Origin: Bradyrhizobium sediminis
GTDB lineage: Bacteria > Pseudomonadota > Alphaproteobacteria > Rhizobiales > Xanthobacteraceae
NCBI RefSeq assembly: GCF_018736085.1
Contig: NZ_CP076134.1
Coordinates: forward strand, 3,234,501-3,298,500
Direction of reading: 5' to 3'
Length of the DNA stretch: 64,000 nucleotides
Positions 40,575 through 49,992 of the stretch are shown here, piece after piece. The notes under the pieces are model-generated. The model saw only the letters and a list, made by a program, of their open reading frames with translations. It did no database searches and was not told the DNA's origin. The position numbers and the translations under genes were made by a program. The first letter of the stretch is position 1; each line of letters starts with the position of its first letter.

Positions 40575-40818
40575 CGTTCTCTCTCCTGTGAAGATCTGTT
40601 TTCTCAGAGTGTCGCAAGCCGCGCGCGCCCTTGCAAGCATCGGTTTATTCCGCAACCCGAAACGGCATTGTTGCGCGCCGCCAAGTGTGATCAGTTACGA
40701 TACTCTCCAATTTCTCGAGGCAAGCGGCTTGGATACGGCACGAATACGCATCGGACCGCGGCATCCCAAAATCTCAAAGGCAGGCTATCGGCTTACGCGC
40801 TGGCTCACTGAGCCAGCG

Positions 40819-42879
40819 ATGGCGCGCATCGGCTTCCACCGGATCGACAGCGAATTCGCCGTCCGGAAAATTGCGTCGATCAGGGAACGGCTGCAGCGCG
40901 GTGAGACCGTCTACATCGCGGGCCTCGCAGCATCGGGCACGCACAATACCGGTGTGGCGCTGATCGAGGTGACCCGGGACGGCGGCCCGCGCATCATCGT
41001 GAACAACGAGGAAGAGCGCTTTTCCGGCAACAAGCACACCACAGAATATCCGCGAGCCTCGATCGAAGCCATGGTCGAGACGCTGCGTCAAAGGGGGCGC
41101 AGTGCCGGCGATATCGCAGCCTTCGTCACGACCTGGGACTATCCGGCTCTTCTCGCGACCATCGTGCGAACGGTCATCGAGGAGGCGCCCGACAGTCTCA
41201 AGCTCCTGACGATGCCGATTACTCCCGCCATCGACCGCCGTCGCATGGACCAGATGCTGCGCACGCCGAAAATTCTCGCCAGGCAACTCGGCCTTTCGGA
41301 CCGGGTGCCACTGATCTGCATGCCGCACCACGACAACCATGCCTGGTTTTCGTACGCGGCCTCACCTTTCGCCGATGGCAATGAACCCGTTGCCATCGCG
41401 GTCATTGACGGCACCGGCGATGAGGGCTCGATCTCGCTTTATGTCGCGAAGGACGGCGCGATGCGCCGCCTTTACTGCAATGACAGCGTGTTCGATTCGC
41501 TCGGCGCCTTCTACAGCGTGATTTCATCGACGCAGGGCGGCTGGACCTGGCTCTCCAGCGAGGGACGCTACATGGGAGCGGCCGCCTGGGGCGACATGAA
41601 CCGCGCCAGCAATCCCTATTACATCCGGCTGAGAGAGGTCCTGCACTTCGGCGCGGATGGCGAAATCCGGCTCAATCGCGCGATGGCCAACTGGTACTGC
41701 GATCCGTACGAACATCCCTATAAAGCACCGCTGATCGATATCCTTGGGCCGCCTCTGAAACCCGACCAGCTCTGGAATCCCGACGCGGTGCTGCGGGTTG
41801 AGGACATTGAGCACCGGCCCGACACCCAGGACCGCCTTGACAAGGCCGCCGCCACTCAACTGGTGTTCGAGGACGCCATGATCCATGTCGTCGATCATCT
41901 GCTGCGCCAGACCGGTGCGAGCCGGCTGGTGCTGACCGGTGGCGTGGCGCTGAACGCGGTCGGCAACATGCGGCTGCTCGAGCACTTCGACGAGGCCTGG
42001 TTCGCGCAGGCGCAGCAGCGCAAGGCCCGCCTGCATCTGTGGGTGCCGCCGACACCGGGCGATCCCGGCGTCACCATCGGCGCGGCCTGGCTGTTGGCCC
42101 ATCTCGCAGGCGCGCCGCGCGGCGCGGCTTTGACGCACGCCTTCTACTGCGGTCTGCCGCCGACGGATCAGGACATCGCGACGGCACTCGAGGCCGGCGA
42201 CATCGCATCACAGCGGATCGGCGACATCTCGACGCCGGACGGACGCGACGCGATCGCCGATCTGATGGCCTTCATGGTGGCGCATGACAGCATCATCGCG
42301 CTCTATCAGGGCGCGGCCGAGACCGGGCCGCGCGCGCTCGGCCATCGCTCGATCTTCGCCAATCCCTGCGCCCCCGACGCGCGCGAGCGGCTCAATGAGC
42401 GCGTCAAATACCGCGAGGCGATCCGCCCGCTGGCGCCGATGGCGACGCTGGAAGCGGCGCGCGAATATTTCGAACTGCATGAGGGCGCCTCCGACGGCAA
42501 CTACAACGCCTACAATTACATGGTGCTGACCGCGCACTCGAAGCCGCCCGCGCGCGCGAAGATCCCCGCGGTGATTCATGCCGACGGCACCGGGCGGATC
42601 CAGATCGTGCGCGAAGAGGACGATCCCCTCACCTACGCCTATCTGAAGGCGCTCGGCCGCCGTATCGGCGTCGAGATCTCGGTCAACACCTCCTTCAATG
42701 TGGCAGGCCCGATCGCGCAGACGCCGCAGCAGGCGATCGATACGCTGCGCCGCTCCAAGGGCCTCGACGCGGTGCTGCTGGTGGCCGATGACGGCGCGGT
42801 GTACGCCGCCTGGCATGGCGGGGAGCGCGACAGCGGCCGGTTTACGGGGTGGCTTTCGGAGTGGAAGCAACGCCGCTGA
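40819..42879 (+). CDS. NodU/CmcH-family carbamoyltransferase
   Basis: O-carbamoyltransferase-like protein of about 686 residues. The N-terminal Kae1/TsaD-like ASKHA domain includes YIAGLAASGTHNTGVALIE, IVNNEEERFSGNKHTTEYP and the metal-binding MPHHDNHAWFSYAASPF (H-H-x-x-H), AVIDGTGDEGS; the C-terminal YrdC-like domain has LTGGVALNAVGNMRLLE, PTPGDPGVTIGAAWLLAHL, QGAAETGPRALGHRSIFANP and NTSFNVAGPIAQTPQQAI. The frame is open well upstream; GTG 40687 is an alternative start and would add 44 residues. No cognate sugar or nodulation gene is nearby. The 3' end overlaps the convergent permease by 38 bp. Confidence 0.88.
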   Translation: MARIGFHRIDSEFAVRKIASIRERLQRGETVYIAGLAASGTHNTGVALIEVTRDGGPRIIVNNEEERFSGNKHTTEYPRASIEAMVETLRQRGRSAGDIAAFVTTWDYPALLATIVRTVIEEAPDSLKLLTMPITPAIDRRRMDQMLRTPKILARQLGLSDRVPLICMPHHDNHAWFSYAASPFADGNEPVAIAVIDGTGDEGSISLYVAKDGAMRRLYCNDSVFDSLGAFYSVISSTQGGWTWLSSEGRYMGAAAWGDMNRASNPYYIRLREVLHFGADGEIRLNRAMANWYCDPYEHPYKAPLIDILGPPLKPDQLWNPDAVLRVEDIEHRPDTQDRLDKAAATQLVFEDAMIHVVDHLLRQTGASRLVLTGGVALNAVGNMRLLEHFDEAWFAQAQQRKARLHLWVPPTPGDPGVTIGAAWLLAHLAGAPRGAALTHAFYCGLPPTDQDIATALEAGDIASQRIGDISTPDGRDAIADLMAFMVAHDSIIALYQGAAETGPRALGHRSIFANPCAPDARERLNERVKYREAIRPLAPMATLEAAREYFELHEGASDGNYNAYNYMVLTAHSKPPARAKIPAVIHADGTGRIQIVREEDDPLTYAYLKALGRRIGVEISVNTSFNVAGPIAQTPQQAIDTLRRSKGLDAVLLVADDGAVYAAWHGGERDSGRFTGWLSEWKQRR

Positions 42880-43774
42880 TATAGCTGAACACGCGGCCGT
42901 CGATCACCAGCAGCGCGCTGCCGATCACCAGCGCGCCGACGATTTCGGCAAGCGAGATGCTCTCGCCCAGCACGAGCCAGCCGAGCAAAATTGCGGTGAC
43001 CGGTATGAGCAGCGTCACCAGCATGACATTGGTCGAGCCCGAGCGCCGCAGGATCTGGAAAAACACGATGTAAGCCAGCGCGGTCGACAACGCCGCAAGA
43101 CCGAACAGCGCCAGCCAGGTCACCGTATCAGGCATCGGCAGTTGCCAGGGCCGCTCGAACACGCCGGCGATGACAATCATCATCACCGTGGACGCCAGCA
43201 TCTGGAACGTCGCGGTCGCCAGCGGCGGTGAGTTCGACAGCCGCCGCCGCGCATACAGCGCCGACAGTCCGTAGCTGAAGGCAGCGGCGAGGCAGAGTAG
43301 AATCCCGAAACCCTGGCCGCTGCTGAAACCGAGGTGCTGGACGTGGAGAATGGCGACCCCGATCAGGCCGATCACGACACCAGCGACGCGCCGGGCATGC
43401 AGTCTTTCGTCACCGGCGGCCGCCATCACCAGGACGGTGAACAACGGCGTCGTCGCGTTCACAACCGAGGCCAGCCCGCTGGAAATATAGGTCTGTCCGG
43501 TGACCATCAGGGAGAATGGCAGGACGTTGTTGAGCAGCGCGATGACGAAGAATGGTCTCCAGCCCATCAGCCCCCTGGGGAAACCTGTTCGATAGGCCCA
43601 TAGCACCGGCAGAAGAATGAGTGCCGCGAGCGCCACCCGCAGCAGGACCACCGTCAGTGGCGGCAATTCCCGGATCACGACACCGACGAAGAAGAACGAG
43701 CCGCCCCACAGCACCGACAACACGGCAAGCAGCGACCAGTCACGGGCATCAATCCGATGGTCGTTGGACGTCAT
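42842..43774 (-). CDS. EamA/DMT-family permease
   Basis: 310-residue protein with ten hydrophobic helices in two EamA repeats (RhaT/YdcZ-like metabolite exporters). WSLLAVLSVLWGGSFFFVGV is the first helix; ALLNNVLPFSLMVTGQTYISSGLASVVNATTPLFTVLVM and TLLIPVTAILLGWLVLGESISLAEIVGALVI are the typical repeat signatures. Probably exports amino acids or similar metabolites. It converges with and overlaps the carbamoyltransferase 3' end, so both ends are covered by opposing frames. Confidence 0.88.
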   Translation of the reverse strand: MTSNDHRIDARDWSLLAVLSVLWGGSFFFVGVVIRELPPLTVVLLRVALAALILLPVLWAYRTGFPRGLMGWRPFFVIALLNNVLPFSLMVTGQTYISSGLASVVNATTPLFTVLVMAAAGDERLHARRVAGVVIGLIGVAILHVQHLGFSSGQGFGILLCLAAAFSYGLSALYARRRLSNSPPLATATFQMLASTVMMIVIAGVFERPWQLPMPDTVTWLALFGLAALSTALAYIVFFQILRRSGSTNVMLVTLLIPVTAILLGWLVLGESISLAEIVGALVIGSALLVIDGRVFSYISGVASTPKATP

Positions 43775-43864
43775 TTGCGGCTCATATCTGCGGTTGCGCC
43801 GACGCTTACCGCAAAGTCCGGATGCTTGGCCACCCGGTTTCCGGGCATGCCCGCTGCGCCCCGC

Positions 43865-44734
43865 CTATTTCGGCCGCGACACAATCTCGATCATCCTGCC
43901 TTCGTCGTCGTCGGGCGCGTGGGCTTTCGCACGGTCGTATGCCGCCAGCGCCGCGCGGCTGACGGGAACGCCTGATAGCAGCGTCTCCGCCAGCGCGACG
44001 GCGTAAGCCGCATCCTTGTGGCGGAGCGCCGCGGTGAAGGAAGCGCCCGAGAAATCGCGCGCCACCATCCGCTTGGAATGCCGGATCACCTGCGGGCTTG
44101 CGACTGCGCCCGTCGCCATCGCTTCCGCCACCAGGTTCATGTCGAGCCCGGCCCGCTCGGCGATCGCAATCCCTTCCGCGAGGCTCGCGATCTGCACGGC
44201 GCCCATCAGATTGTTGATCAGCTTGTAGACCGTGCCGCCGCCGACCGCGCCGAAATGCCGGATCGTCGTGCACAGCGGCGCGAGAAAGGGGCGCGCCTTT
44301 TCCAGATCGGCAGGCTCAGCGCCCGCCAGCAGCGTCAATTTTCCGCTCGCTGCCGCTTCCGGCAGGCCGGTCACCGGGCAATCGATGTAGACGAGGCCGC
44401 GGCCGCGCAGTTCGCGCGCGAGATCGAGCGCGTGCTGGTACGACACCGTGGAGCATTCGATCGCCAGCGCACCGGGTTTCATCGCTGAGGCCGCGCCGTC
44501 CTTGCCGAGCCACACCGCACTCGATGCCGCATCGTCGGCGACCATGGTCACGACGGCGTCGGCACCCTCGGCGGCATCCGCAGGCGACGCAGCCCAGCGC
44601 GCGCCGCGCGCGATCAGGTCTTCCGCCTTCGCCTTGCTGCGATTCCACACCGCGACCGCAAAGCCGTTGTCGAGATAGCGGCCGGCCATGCCGTGGCCCA
44701 TGCGGCCCAAACCGATGAAGGCGACCGTTGCCAT
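43865..44734 (-). CDS. NAD-dependent 3-hydroxyisobutyrate/tartronate-semialdehyde reductase family protein
   Basis: Beta-hydroxyacid dehydrogenase of 289 residues: AFIGLGRMGHGMAGRYLDNGF (Rossmann loop), VVTMVADD, VDCPVTGLPEAAASGKLTLL (substrate loop GxxGG-like) and VYKLINNLMGAVQIASLAEG with the catalytic lysine. Distinguishing 3-hydroxyisobutyrate dehydrogenase from tartronate semialdehyde reductase or a generic imine reductase is not possible from sequence. Its ATG is 3 bp from the prfB stop, so it is probably cotranscribed with prfB. Confidence 0.88.
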   Translation of the reverse strand: MATVAFIGLGRMGHGMAGRYLDNGFAVAVWNRSKAKAEDLIARGARWAASPADAAEGADAVVTMVADDAASSAVWLGKDGAASAMKPGALAIECSTVSYQHALDLARELRGRGLVYIDCPVTGLPEAAASGKLTLLAGAEPADLEKARPFLAPLCTTIRHFGAVGGGTVYKLINNLMGAVQIASLAEGIAIAERAGLDMNLVAEAMATGAVASPQVIRHSKRMVARDFSGASFTAALRHKDAAYAVALAETLLSGVPVSRAALAAYDRAKAHAPDDDEGRMIEIVSRPK

Positions 44735-44737
44735 CGG

Positions 44738-45869
44738 CTAGTCCACATCCTCGACCGCGGCGGGTGCGGTGCCGAATGCGCGCTGCGCCAGGGTTGCCGC
44801 CATGAACTCGTCGAGGTCGCCGTCGAGCACGCCTGACGTATCCGACGTCTGCACGCCGGTGCGCAGATCCTTCACCATCTGATAGGGCTGCAGCACGTAG
44901 GAGCGGATCTGGTGGCCCCAGCCGATATCGGTCTTGGCGGCCTGGTCGGCGGCGGCCTGTTCCTCGCGCTTCTTCAGCTCGATCTCATAGAGCCGTGCGC
45001 GCAGCATGTCCCAGGCCTGCGCCTTGTTCTTGTGCTGGGAGCGGCCGGCCTGACAGACCACCGCGACCCCGGTCGGAATGTGCGTCAGCCTGACCGCGGA
45101 CTCGGTCTTGTTGACGTGCTGGCCGCCGGCGCCGCCCGAGCGCATGGTGTCGACGCGGACGTCGGACTCGGCGATATCGATCTTGATGCTGTTGTCGACC
45201 ACCGGGAAGATCGCGACCGATGAGAACGAAGTGTGCCGGCGCGCATTTGAATCGAACGGCGATATCCGTACCAGCCGGTGCACGCCGGCTTCGGTCTTGA
45301 GCCAGCCATAGGCGTTGTGACCGCTGATCTGGATGGTGGCGGACTTGATCCCGGCTTCTTCGCCCTGGGTCTCTTCCAGATATTCGATCTTGAAGCCGTG
45401 CTTCTCGGCCCAGCGCGTGTACATGCGCAGCAGCATCGAGGCCCAGTCCTGGCTTTCGGTGCCGCCGGCGCCGGCGTGAACCTCGAGATAGGAGTCGAAA
45501 CGGTCGGCCTCGCCCGACAGCAGGGCTTCGAGTTCGCGGCGGGCGACTTCCTTCTTCAGGGCTTTCAGGGCGTTCTCGGCTTCGGAGACGACGCCCTCAT
45601 CGTTCTCGGCCTCGCCGAGCTCGATCATGCCGATATTATCCTCGAGCTCGCGCTCGACCCTGCCGATGCCGCCAAGCGCATCCTCCAGCGAGGTGCGCTC
45701 CTGCATCAGCTTCTGGGCCTTCTGGGGATCGTTCCAGAGATTGGGATCTTCGGCGAGCTTGTTCAGCTCGGCCAGACGCGCCGTGGATGCATCGACGTCA
45801 AAGATGCCTCCTCAGCAGCCCGACTGACTGCTTGATCTCTTCGACGAGGCGTTCGACTTCGGCGCGCAT
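44738..45869 (-). CDS. prfB: Peptide chain release factor 2, with programmed +1 frameshift
   Basis: Stop-codon release factor for UAA and UGA. ATG 45869 begins [19 protein letters not shown] and reads 23 codons to an in-frame TGA at 45800-45798; the protein continues in the +1 frame with [20 protein letters not shown]. Downstream are the SPF codon-recognition tripeptide ([16 protein letters not shown]) and the GGQ motif ([13 protein letters not shown]). The frame beginning at 45706 ([11 protein letters not shown]) is the product of shifting, not the true start. Full length about 376 residues. Autoregulation: low RF2 slows at TGA, favouring the shift. Confidence 0.96.
45798..45813 (-). promoter_or_regulatory. 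prfB frameshift signal
   Basis: On the minus strand AGG AGG CAT CTT TGA C: a Shine-Dalgarno-like AGGAGG, three bases, then CTT-TGA-C. Spacing and order match the known E. coli element, AGGGGG-TAT-CTT-TGA-C. The TGA is RF2's own substrate. Confidence 0.95.
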
Positions 45870-45993
45870 GTTCTCTTCTCTGACCTGCGGCGCAAGCCGC
45901 ATTTGGCAACGATGGTGGGATGTAGCGGCGACTGCGCCAAAGCGCAATCGCGGGAGGCTTGTTTCCGGGGTTTTCCCGGGCCGCGACGCGCGC

Positions 45994-48483
45994 TCAGTAG
46001 AGCCTGCCGGTTCCCGGAAGCATGATATTGCCGGCGTCCGGCGGCGCCATTAATGTGCGGCCGTCCGCATCGGCAACCCCGATGACGCTGTAATTATCCG
46101 GCGGCGCTGTGCCCGGCTTGAAGGCTTCCAGGATGCTCCGGCCGCCGTCGCCCGGGCCGGCGCGCATGCCGCTCTTGGCGTCGACGCGGATCAGCTTGAT
46201 GCCGGCGGGAACCTTGAACGGGATCGCCGGCTTGTCGGCGAGCGCGAGCTTGAGGAAATCCTTGGCGATCGGGGCCGCCAGATGGCCGCCGGTGGCGCCC
46301 TTGCCGAGATTGCGCGGCTTGTCGTAGCCGACATAGATGCCGACCACGATATCCGGCGAGAAGCCGATGAACCAGGCGTCCTTCTCGTCGTTGGTGGTGC
46401 CGGTCTTGCCGGCGATCGGCTTGCCGACTTCCTTCACCACGGTTGCGGTGCCGCCCTGCACGACATCTTCCAGCATCGAGGTGATCTGGTAGGCCGTCAT
46501 GGCATCGAGCACCTGCTCCCGGCGATCGACCAGCTGCGGCTCGGGCTGGTTCTTCCAGCCGCCAGGCGCGTCGCAGCCGCGGCATTCGCGCGCGTCGTGC
46601 TTGAAGATGGTGCGGCCGTAGCGATCCTGGATGCGGTCGATCAGCGTCGACTTCACGCGCCGGCCGCCATTGGCGAACATCGAATAGGCCGTCACCATCC
46701 GCATCACGGTGGTTTCGCCGGCGCCGAGCGCATAGGACAGATAGTTCGGCAATTCGTCATAGACCCCGAAGCGCTTGGCGTATTCGCCGATCAGCGGCAT
46801 GCCGACGTCCTGCGCCAGCCGCACCGTCACCGTGTTGAGCGAGCGCTTCAGCGCATTGCGCAGCGTGGTCGGCCCATAATATTTGCCGGTCGAATAGTTT
46901 TCCGGGCGCCAGACGCCCGCACCCTGCCCCTGGTCGATTTCGATCGGCGCATCGACCACGATGGTTGACGGCGTATAGCCATTGTCGAGCGCCGACGAAT
47001 ACACCAGCGGCTTGAACGACGAGCCCGGCTGCCGGTAGGCCTGGGTCGCGCGGTTGAACTGGCTCTGGTCGAACGAGAAGCCGCCGACCATCGCCAGCAC
47101 ACGGCCAGTCCAGGGATCCATCACCACCATCGCGCCGGAGACTTCCGGCAGCTGGCGCAGCCGGTACTGGCCCTCGACAATATTGCCCTCCTTGGCGATC
47201 AGCGGATCCGCATAGATGACGTCGCCCGGCGCCAGCACCTGGGCGACGTTGGTCGGCGTCTTGAAGCGCGTCGGCCCGGAGGCGGCCTTGGCCCACCGCA
47301 CGCCATCGAGCGTGATGATTCCGGTCTGCCGTTCCTTGGCGACGGCGCCGCCCAGTTCGCGGCCGGGCTGAAAACCGATTCGGGCCGACTGATCGCTGGT
47401 CTCCAGCACCACCGCCATCCGCCACGGCGAGATATCCGACAGCGACTTAACGTCCGCGAGCTTCACGCCCCAGTCGCCGGATATATCGAGCTTGCTGATG
47501 GCGCCGCGATAGCCGGTCGCCTCGTCGAACTTCACGAGGCCGGCGGTCATGGTCTTGCGCGCCATCACCTGAAGCTTCGGATCGAGCGTGGTCCGCACCG
47601 ACAGGCCGCCTTCATACAGTTTCTTCTCGCCGTAGCGCTCGAACACGTCGCGGCGGACTTCCTCGGCAAAATACTCGCCGGCGAAGATGTGCGCGGCGTT
47701 GCTGCGGCTGGTCACGGTCAGGGTATCCTTGCGGGCCTTGTCGGCATCGGCCTGCTTGATCCAGCCATTTTCCAGCAGACGGTCGACGACATAGTTGCGC
47801 CGCTCGACGGCGCGGTCGCGGTTGCGCACCGGATGCAGCGCCGCCGGCGCCTTCGGCAGCGCCGCCAGGTAGGAGGCTTCGGAAACCGTGAGTTCGTTCA
47901 CCGATTTGTCGAAATAGACCAGCGAAGCAGCGGCGACGCCGTAAGCGCCGAGGCCGAGATAGATTTCGTTGAGATAGAGTTCGAGGATCTTGTCCTTCGA
48001 ATAGGTGCGCTCGATCCGCATCGCCAGCAAGGCTTCCTTGATCTTGCGGGTGAACGACACTTCGTTGGTCAAAAGGAAGTTCTTCGCGACCTGCTGGGTG
48101 ATGGTGGAGGCACCTTGCGGCCGGCGGTTGGAGCCGTAATTCTGCGCATAGAGCACCGCGGCGCGCGCCATGCCGGTGAAGTCGATGCCGCCGTGCTCGT
48201 AGAAGTTCTTGTCCTCGGCGGCGAGGAACGCGTTGATGACCAGTTTCGGGACCGCCTGGATCGGCAAATAGAGGCGGCGCTCCTTGGAGTATTCGCCAAG
48301 CAGCGCGCCATCCGACGCATGGACGCGCGTCATCACCGGCGGCTCATAATCCTGAAGCTGCGAATAGTCCGGCAAGTCCTTGGAATAATGCCAGATCAGC
48401 CCCGCTACGGCGGCGACGCCGACCAGGAACACGACGGTTCCGGCGGCGAACAAGAAACCCATGAACCGCACCAGCAAGCGCAT
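45994..48483 (-). CDS. mrcA: Bifunctional penicillin-binding protein 1A
   Basis: Peptidoglycan glycosyltransferase/transpeptidase of 829 residues. A transmembrane helix (FAAGTVVFLVGVAAVAGLIW) precedes the GT51 domain: AAEDKNFYEHGGID with catalytic Glu, and GASTITQQVAKNFLL. The transpeptidase has the serine motif QPGSSFKPLVY (SxxK), RSLN (SxN) and GKTGTTND (KTG). Insertion of a domain with ECRGCDAPGGWK, two cysteines, lies between SLN and KTG. ATG 48483 (MRLLVRFMGFLF) is preferred over 48516. Downstream of amiC, on the same strand after 205 bp. Confidence 0.95.
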   Translation of the reverse strand: MRLLVRFMGFLFAAGTVVFLVGVAAVAGLIWHYSKDLPDYSQLQDYEPPVMTRVHASDGALLGEYSKERRLYLPIQAVPKLVINAFLAAEDKNFYEHGGIDFTGMARAAVLYAQNYGSNRRPQGASTITQQVAKNFLLTNEVSFTRKIKEALLAMRIERTYSKDKILELYLNEIYLGLGAYGVAAASLVYFDKSVNELTVSEASYLAALPKAPAALHPVRNRDRAVERRNYVVDRLLENGWIKQADADKARKDTLTVTSRSNAAHIFAGEYFAEEVRRDVFERYGEKKLYEGGLSVRTTLDPKLQVMARKTMTAGLVKFDEATGYRGAISKLDISGDWGVKLADVKSLSDISPWRMAVVLETSDQSARIGFQPGRELGGAVAKERQTGIITLDGVRWAKAASGPTRFKTPTNVAQVLAPGDVIYADPLIAKEGNIVEGQYRLRQLPEVSGAMVVMDPWTGRVLAMVGGFSFDQSQFNRATQAYRQPGSSFKPLVYSSALDNGYTPSTIVVDAPIEIDQGQGAGVWRPENYSTGKYYGPTTLRNALKRSLNTVTVRLAQDVGMPLIGEYAKRFGVYDELPNYLSYALGAGETTVMRMVTAYSMFANGGRRVKSTLIDRIQDRYGRTIFKHDARECRGCDAPGGWKNQPEPQLVDRREQVLDAMTAYQITSMLEDVVQGGTATVVKEVGKPIAGKTGTTNDEKDAWFIGFSPDIVVGIYVGYDKPRNLGKGATGGHLAAPIAKDFLKLALADKPAIPFKVPAGIKLIRVDAKSGMRAGPGDGGRSILEAFKPGTAPPDNYSVIGVADADGRTLMAPPDAGNIMLPGTGRLY

Positions 48484-48687
48484 TATCGAAGTTCCGTTCC
48501 AACCCTTGCGCCGCAATAGCCGGCGTTTTCCTCAGCAAATACCCCGCGCGGCGATCTGCCGTCTCGCACAGGTGGATAATACGTTGGCCGGGAGGGAATT
48601 TAGATCGATTCCGACGCCCTCGCGGTGGTTTTTATAGTGCCGTCGCTGTGGCCAAACTAGGGCTTCCAGCCCCGGACGGCGCGCTTT

Positions 48688-49992
48688 TCACTTGGCCGGC
48701 CCGGCCGTTGCCAGCCGTTTGGCAAGGAAGGCGTCGATCGCCTGCGCCATCGATCCGACGGTCCGGGTGCGCCAGTTCTCCGAGACCAGGTGTTGGAGGT
48801 CGCCCTTGTTGGAGACATAGCCGAGTTCGACCAGAACCGACGGCACGTCCGGGGCCTTCAGAACCCTGAAGCCGGCGGACTTCAGCGGGTGCTTGTGCAT
48901 CCGCACCGTAGTCTTCATCTCGCCCATCAGGAGGCGCGCGAAGCGGTTTGAGAAGGTGCGGGTTTCGCGCTGCGCCAGATCGATCAGGATGTCGGCCACC
49001 TCGACCGGCTCTTCGGTCAGGTTGACCCCGCCGATGGCGTCGGCCTTGTTTTCGGCTTCCGCCAGCCGTTCCGCCTCGGCGTCGGAGGCCTTGTCGGACA
49101 GCGTGTAGATCGTCGCGCCCTGCGCATCGCCCTCGCGGCGCGGCAAGGCGTCGGCATGGATCGACACGAACAGCGCCGCCGACGCGTTGCGGGCGACCTT
49201 GACCCGGTCGGCGAGCGGAATGAACGTATCGTCGGTGCGGGTCATGACGACCCGGTATTTGCCTGTTTTCTCGATGCGGTCGCGCAAAGCCAGCCCGAAT
49301 CCCAGCACCAGCTCCTTCTCCATGGCGCCATTGGCCTGGGTGCCATTGTCGATGCCGCCATGGCCGGGATCGATCACGATCAGGGGGCGTGAATCCGCCG
49401 GTGCGGCGGGCTTGGGAGCGCTGATCGCCTCGGCGGGCGCGGCGGCCTTGGCGTCGGCGATCGCGGGCTTCAGCTCGGGCCGGCTTTCGGGCGCCAGCGA
49501 CTGGACGAAAGCGGTGCGGTCGACCTGCTCGAGTTCGAGCACCAGCCGCGGCGGCTGGCCGTTGGCGGCCTCCAGCACGTAGGAATTGGCAATCCTGGCC
49601 GGGCCGGTCAGGTCGAACACGATCCGCGAGCCGCCGGGCATCACCAGGCCATAACGGAAGGCCTTGACCAGCCCGCGCCCGGCGGTGCCGACCCCGGCGG
49701 GAAGCTGAAAACTGACCTGGGGAATGTCCACGACCACCCGATAGGGATCGGCCAGCGCAAAGGCACGGAACTGGATCGGCCGGGTGAGGTCGAGAACGAA
49801 GCGGGTTTGCCTGGCGTCGCCGGCCAGCCGGACATCGGAGGCGATCGGGAAGCTCGAGGCTCCGACGGGATTCGGCGCCTCGCCCTCTGCAGCCTTGCCG
49901 ATGGCGGGAACCGAACATAGTAATGCTGCGGCGCACAACAGCGCCCGACCCTGCAAAACACGATGATTTGCGCGGCTCGCCAACGAATCCAT
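48688..49992 (-). CDS. amiC: N-acetylmuramoyl-L-alanine amidase (AmiC type)
   Basis: Periplasmic zinc amidase that cleaves septal peptidoglycan during daughter-cell separation. Signal peptide (LLCAAALLCSVPAIGKAA), then an AMIN localisation domain (FVLDLTRPIQFRAFALADPYRVVVDIP), a Pro/Ala linker and the Amidase_3 catalytic domain: IVIDPGHGGIDNG (His), MEKELVLGFG (Glu), VSIHADALP (His) and VLVELGYVSNKGD (Glu), all zinc/catalytic residues present. 434 residues. A CtrA-like box lies 40-54 bp upstream of the ATG. Partner EnvC/NlpD-like factors are not adjacent. Confidence 0.94.
   Translation of the reverse strand: MDSLASRANHRVLQGRALLCAAALLCSVPAIGKAAEGEAPNPVGASSFPIASDVRLAGDARQTRFVLDLTRPIQFRAFALADPYRVVVDIPQVSFQLPAGVGTAGRGLVKAFRYGLVMPGGSRIVFDLTGPARIANSYVLEAANGQPPRLVLELEQVDRTAFVQSLAPESRPELKPAIADAKAAAPAEAISAPKPAAPADSRPLIVIDPGHGGIDNGTQANGAMEKELVLGFGLALRDRIEKTGKYRVVMTRTDDTFIPLADRVKVARNASAALFVSIHADALPRREGDAQGATIYTLSDKASDAEAERLAEAENKADAIGGVNLTEEPVEVADILIDLAQRETRTFSNRFARLLMGEMKTTVRMHKHPLKSAGFRVLKAPDVPSVLVELGYVSNKGDLQHLVSENWRTRTVGSMAQAIDAFLAKRLATAGPAK

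Noticed and set aside
40687..42879. Assignment of the carbamoyltransferase as nodU
   Set aside because: No nod genes or nod boxes nearby and the protein is more than 100 residues longer than NodU.
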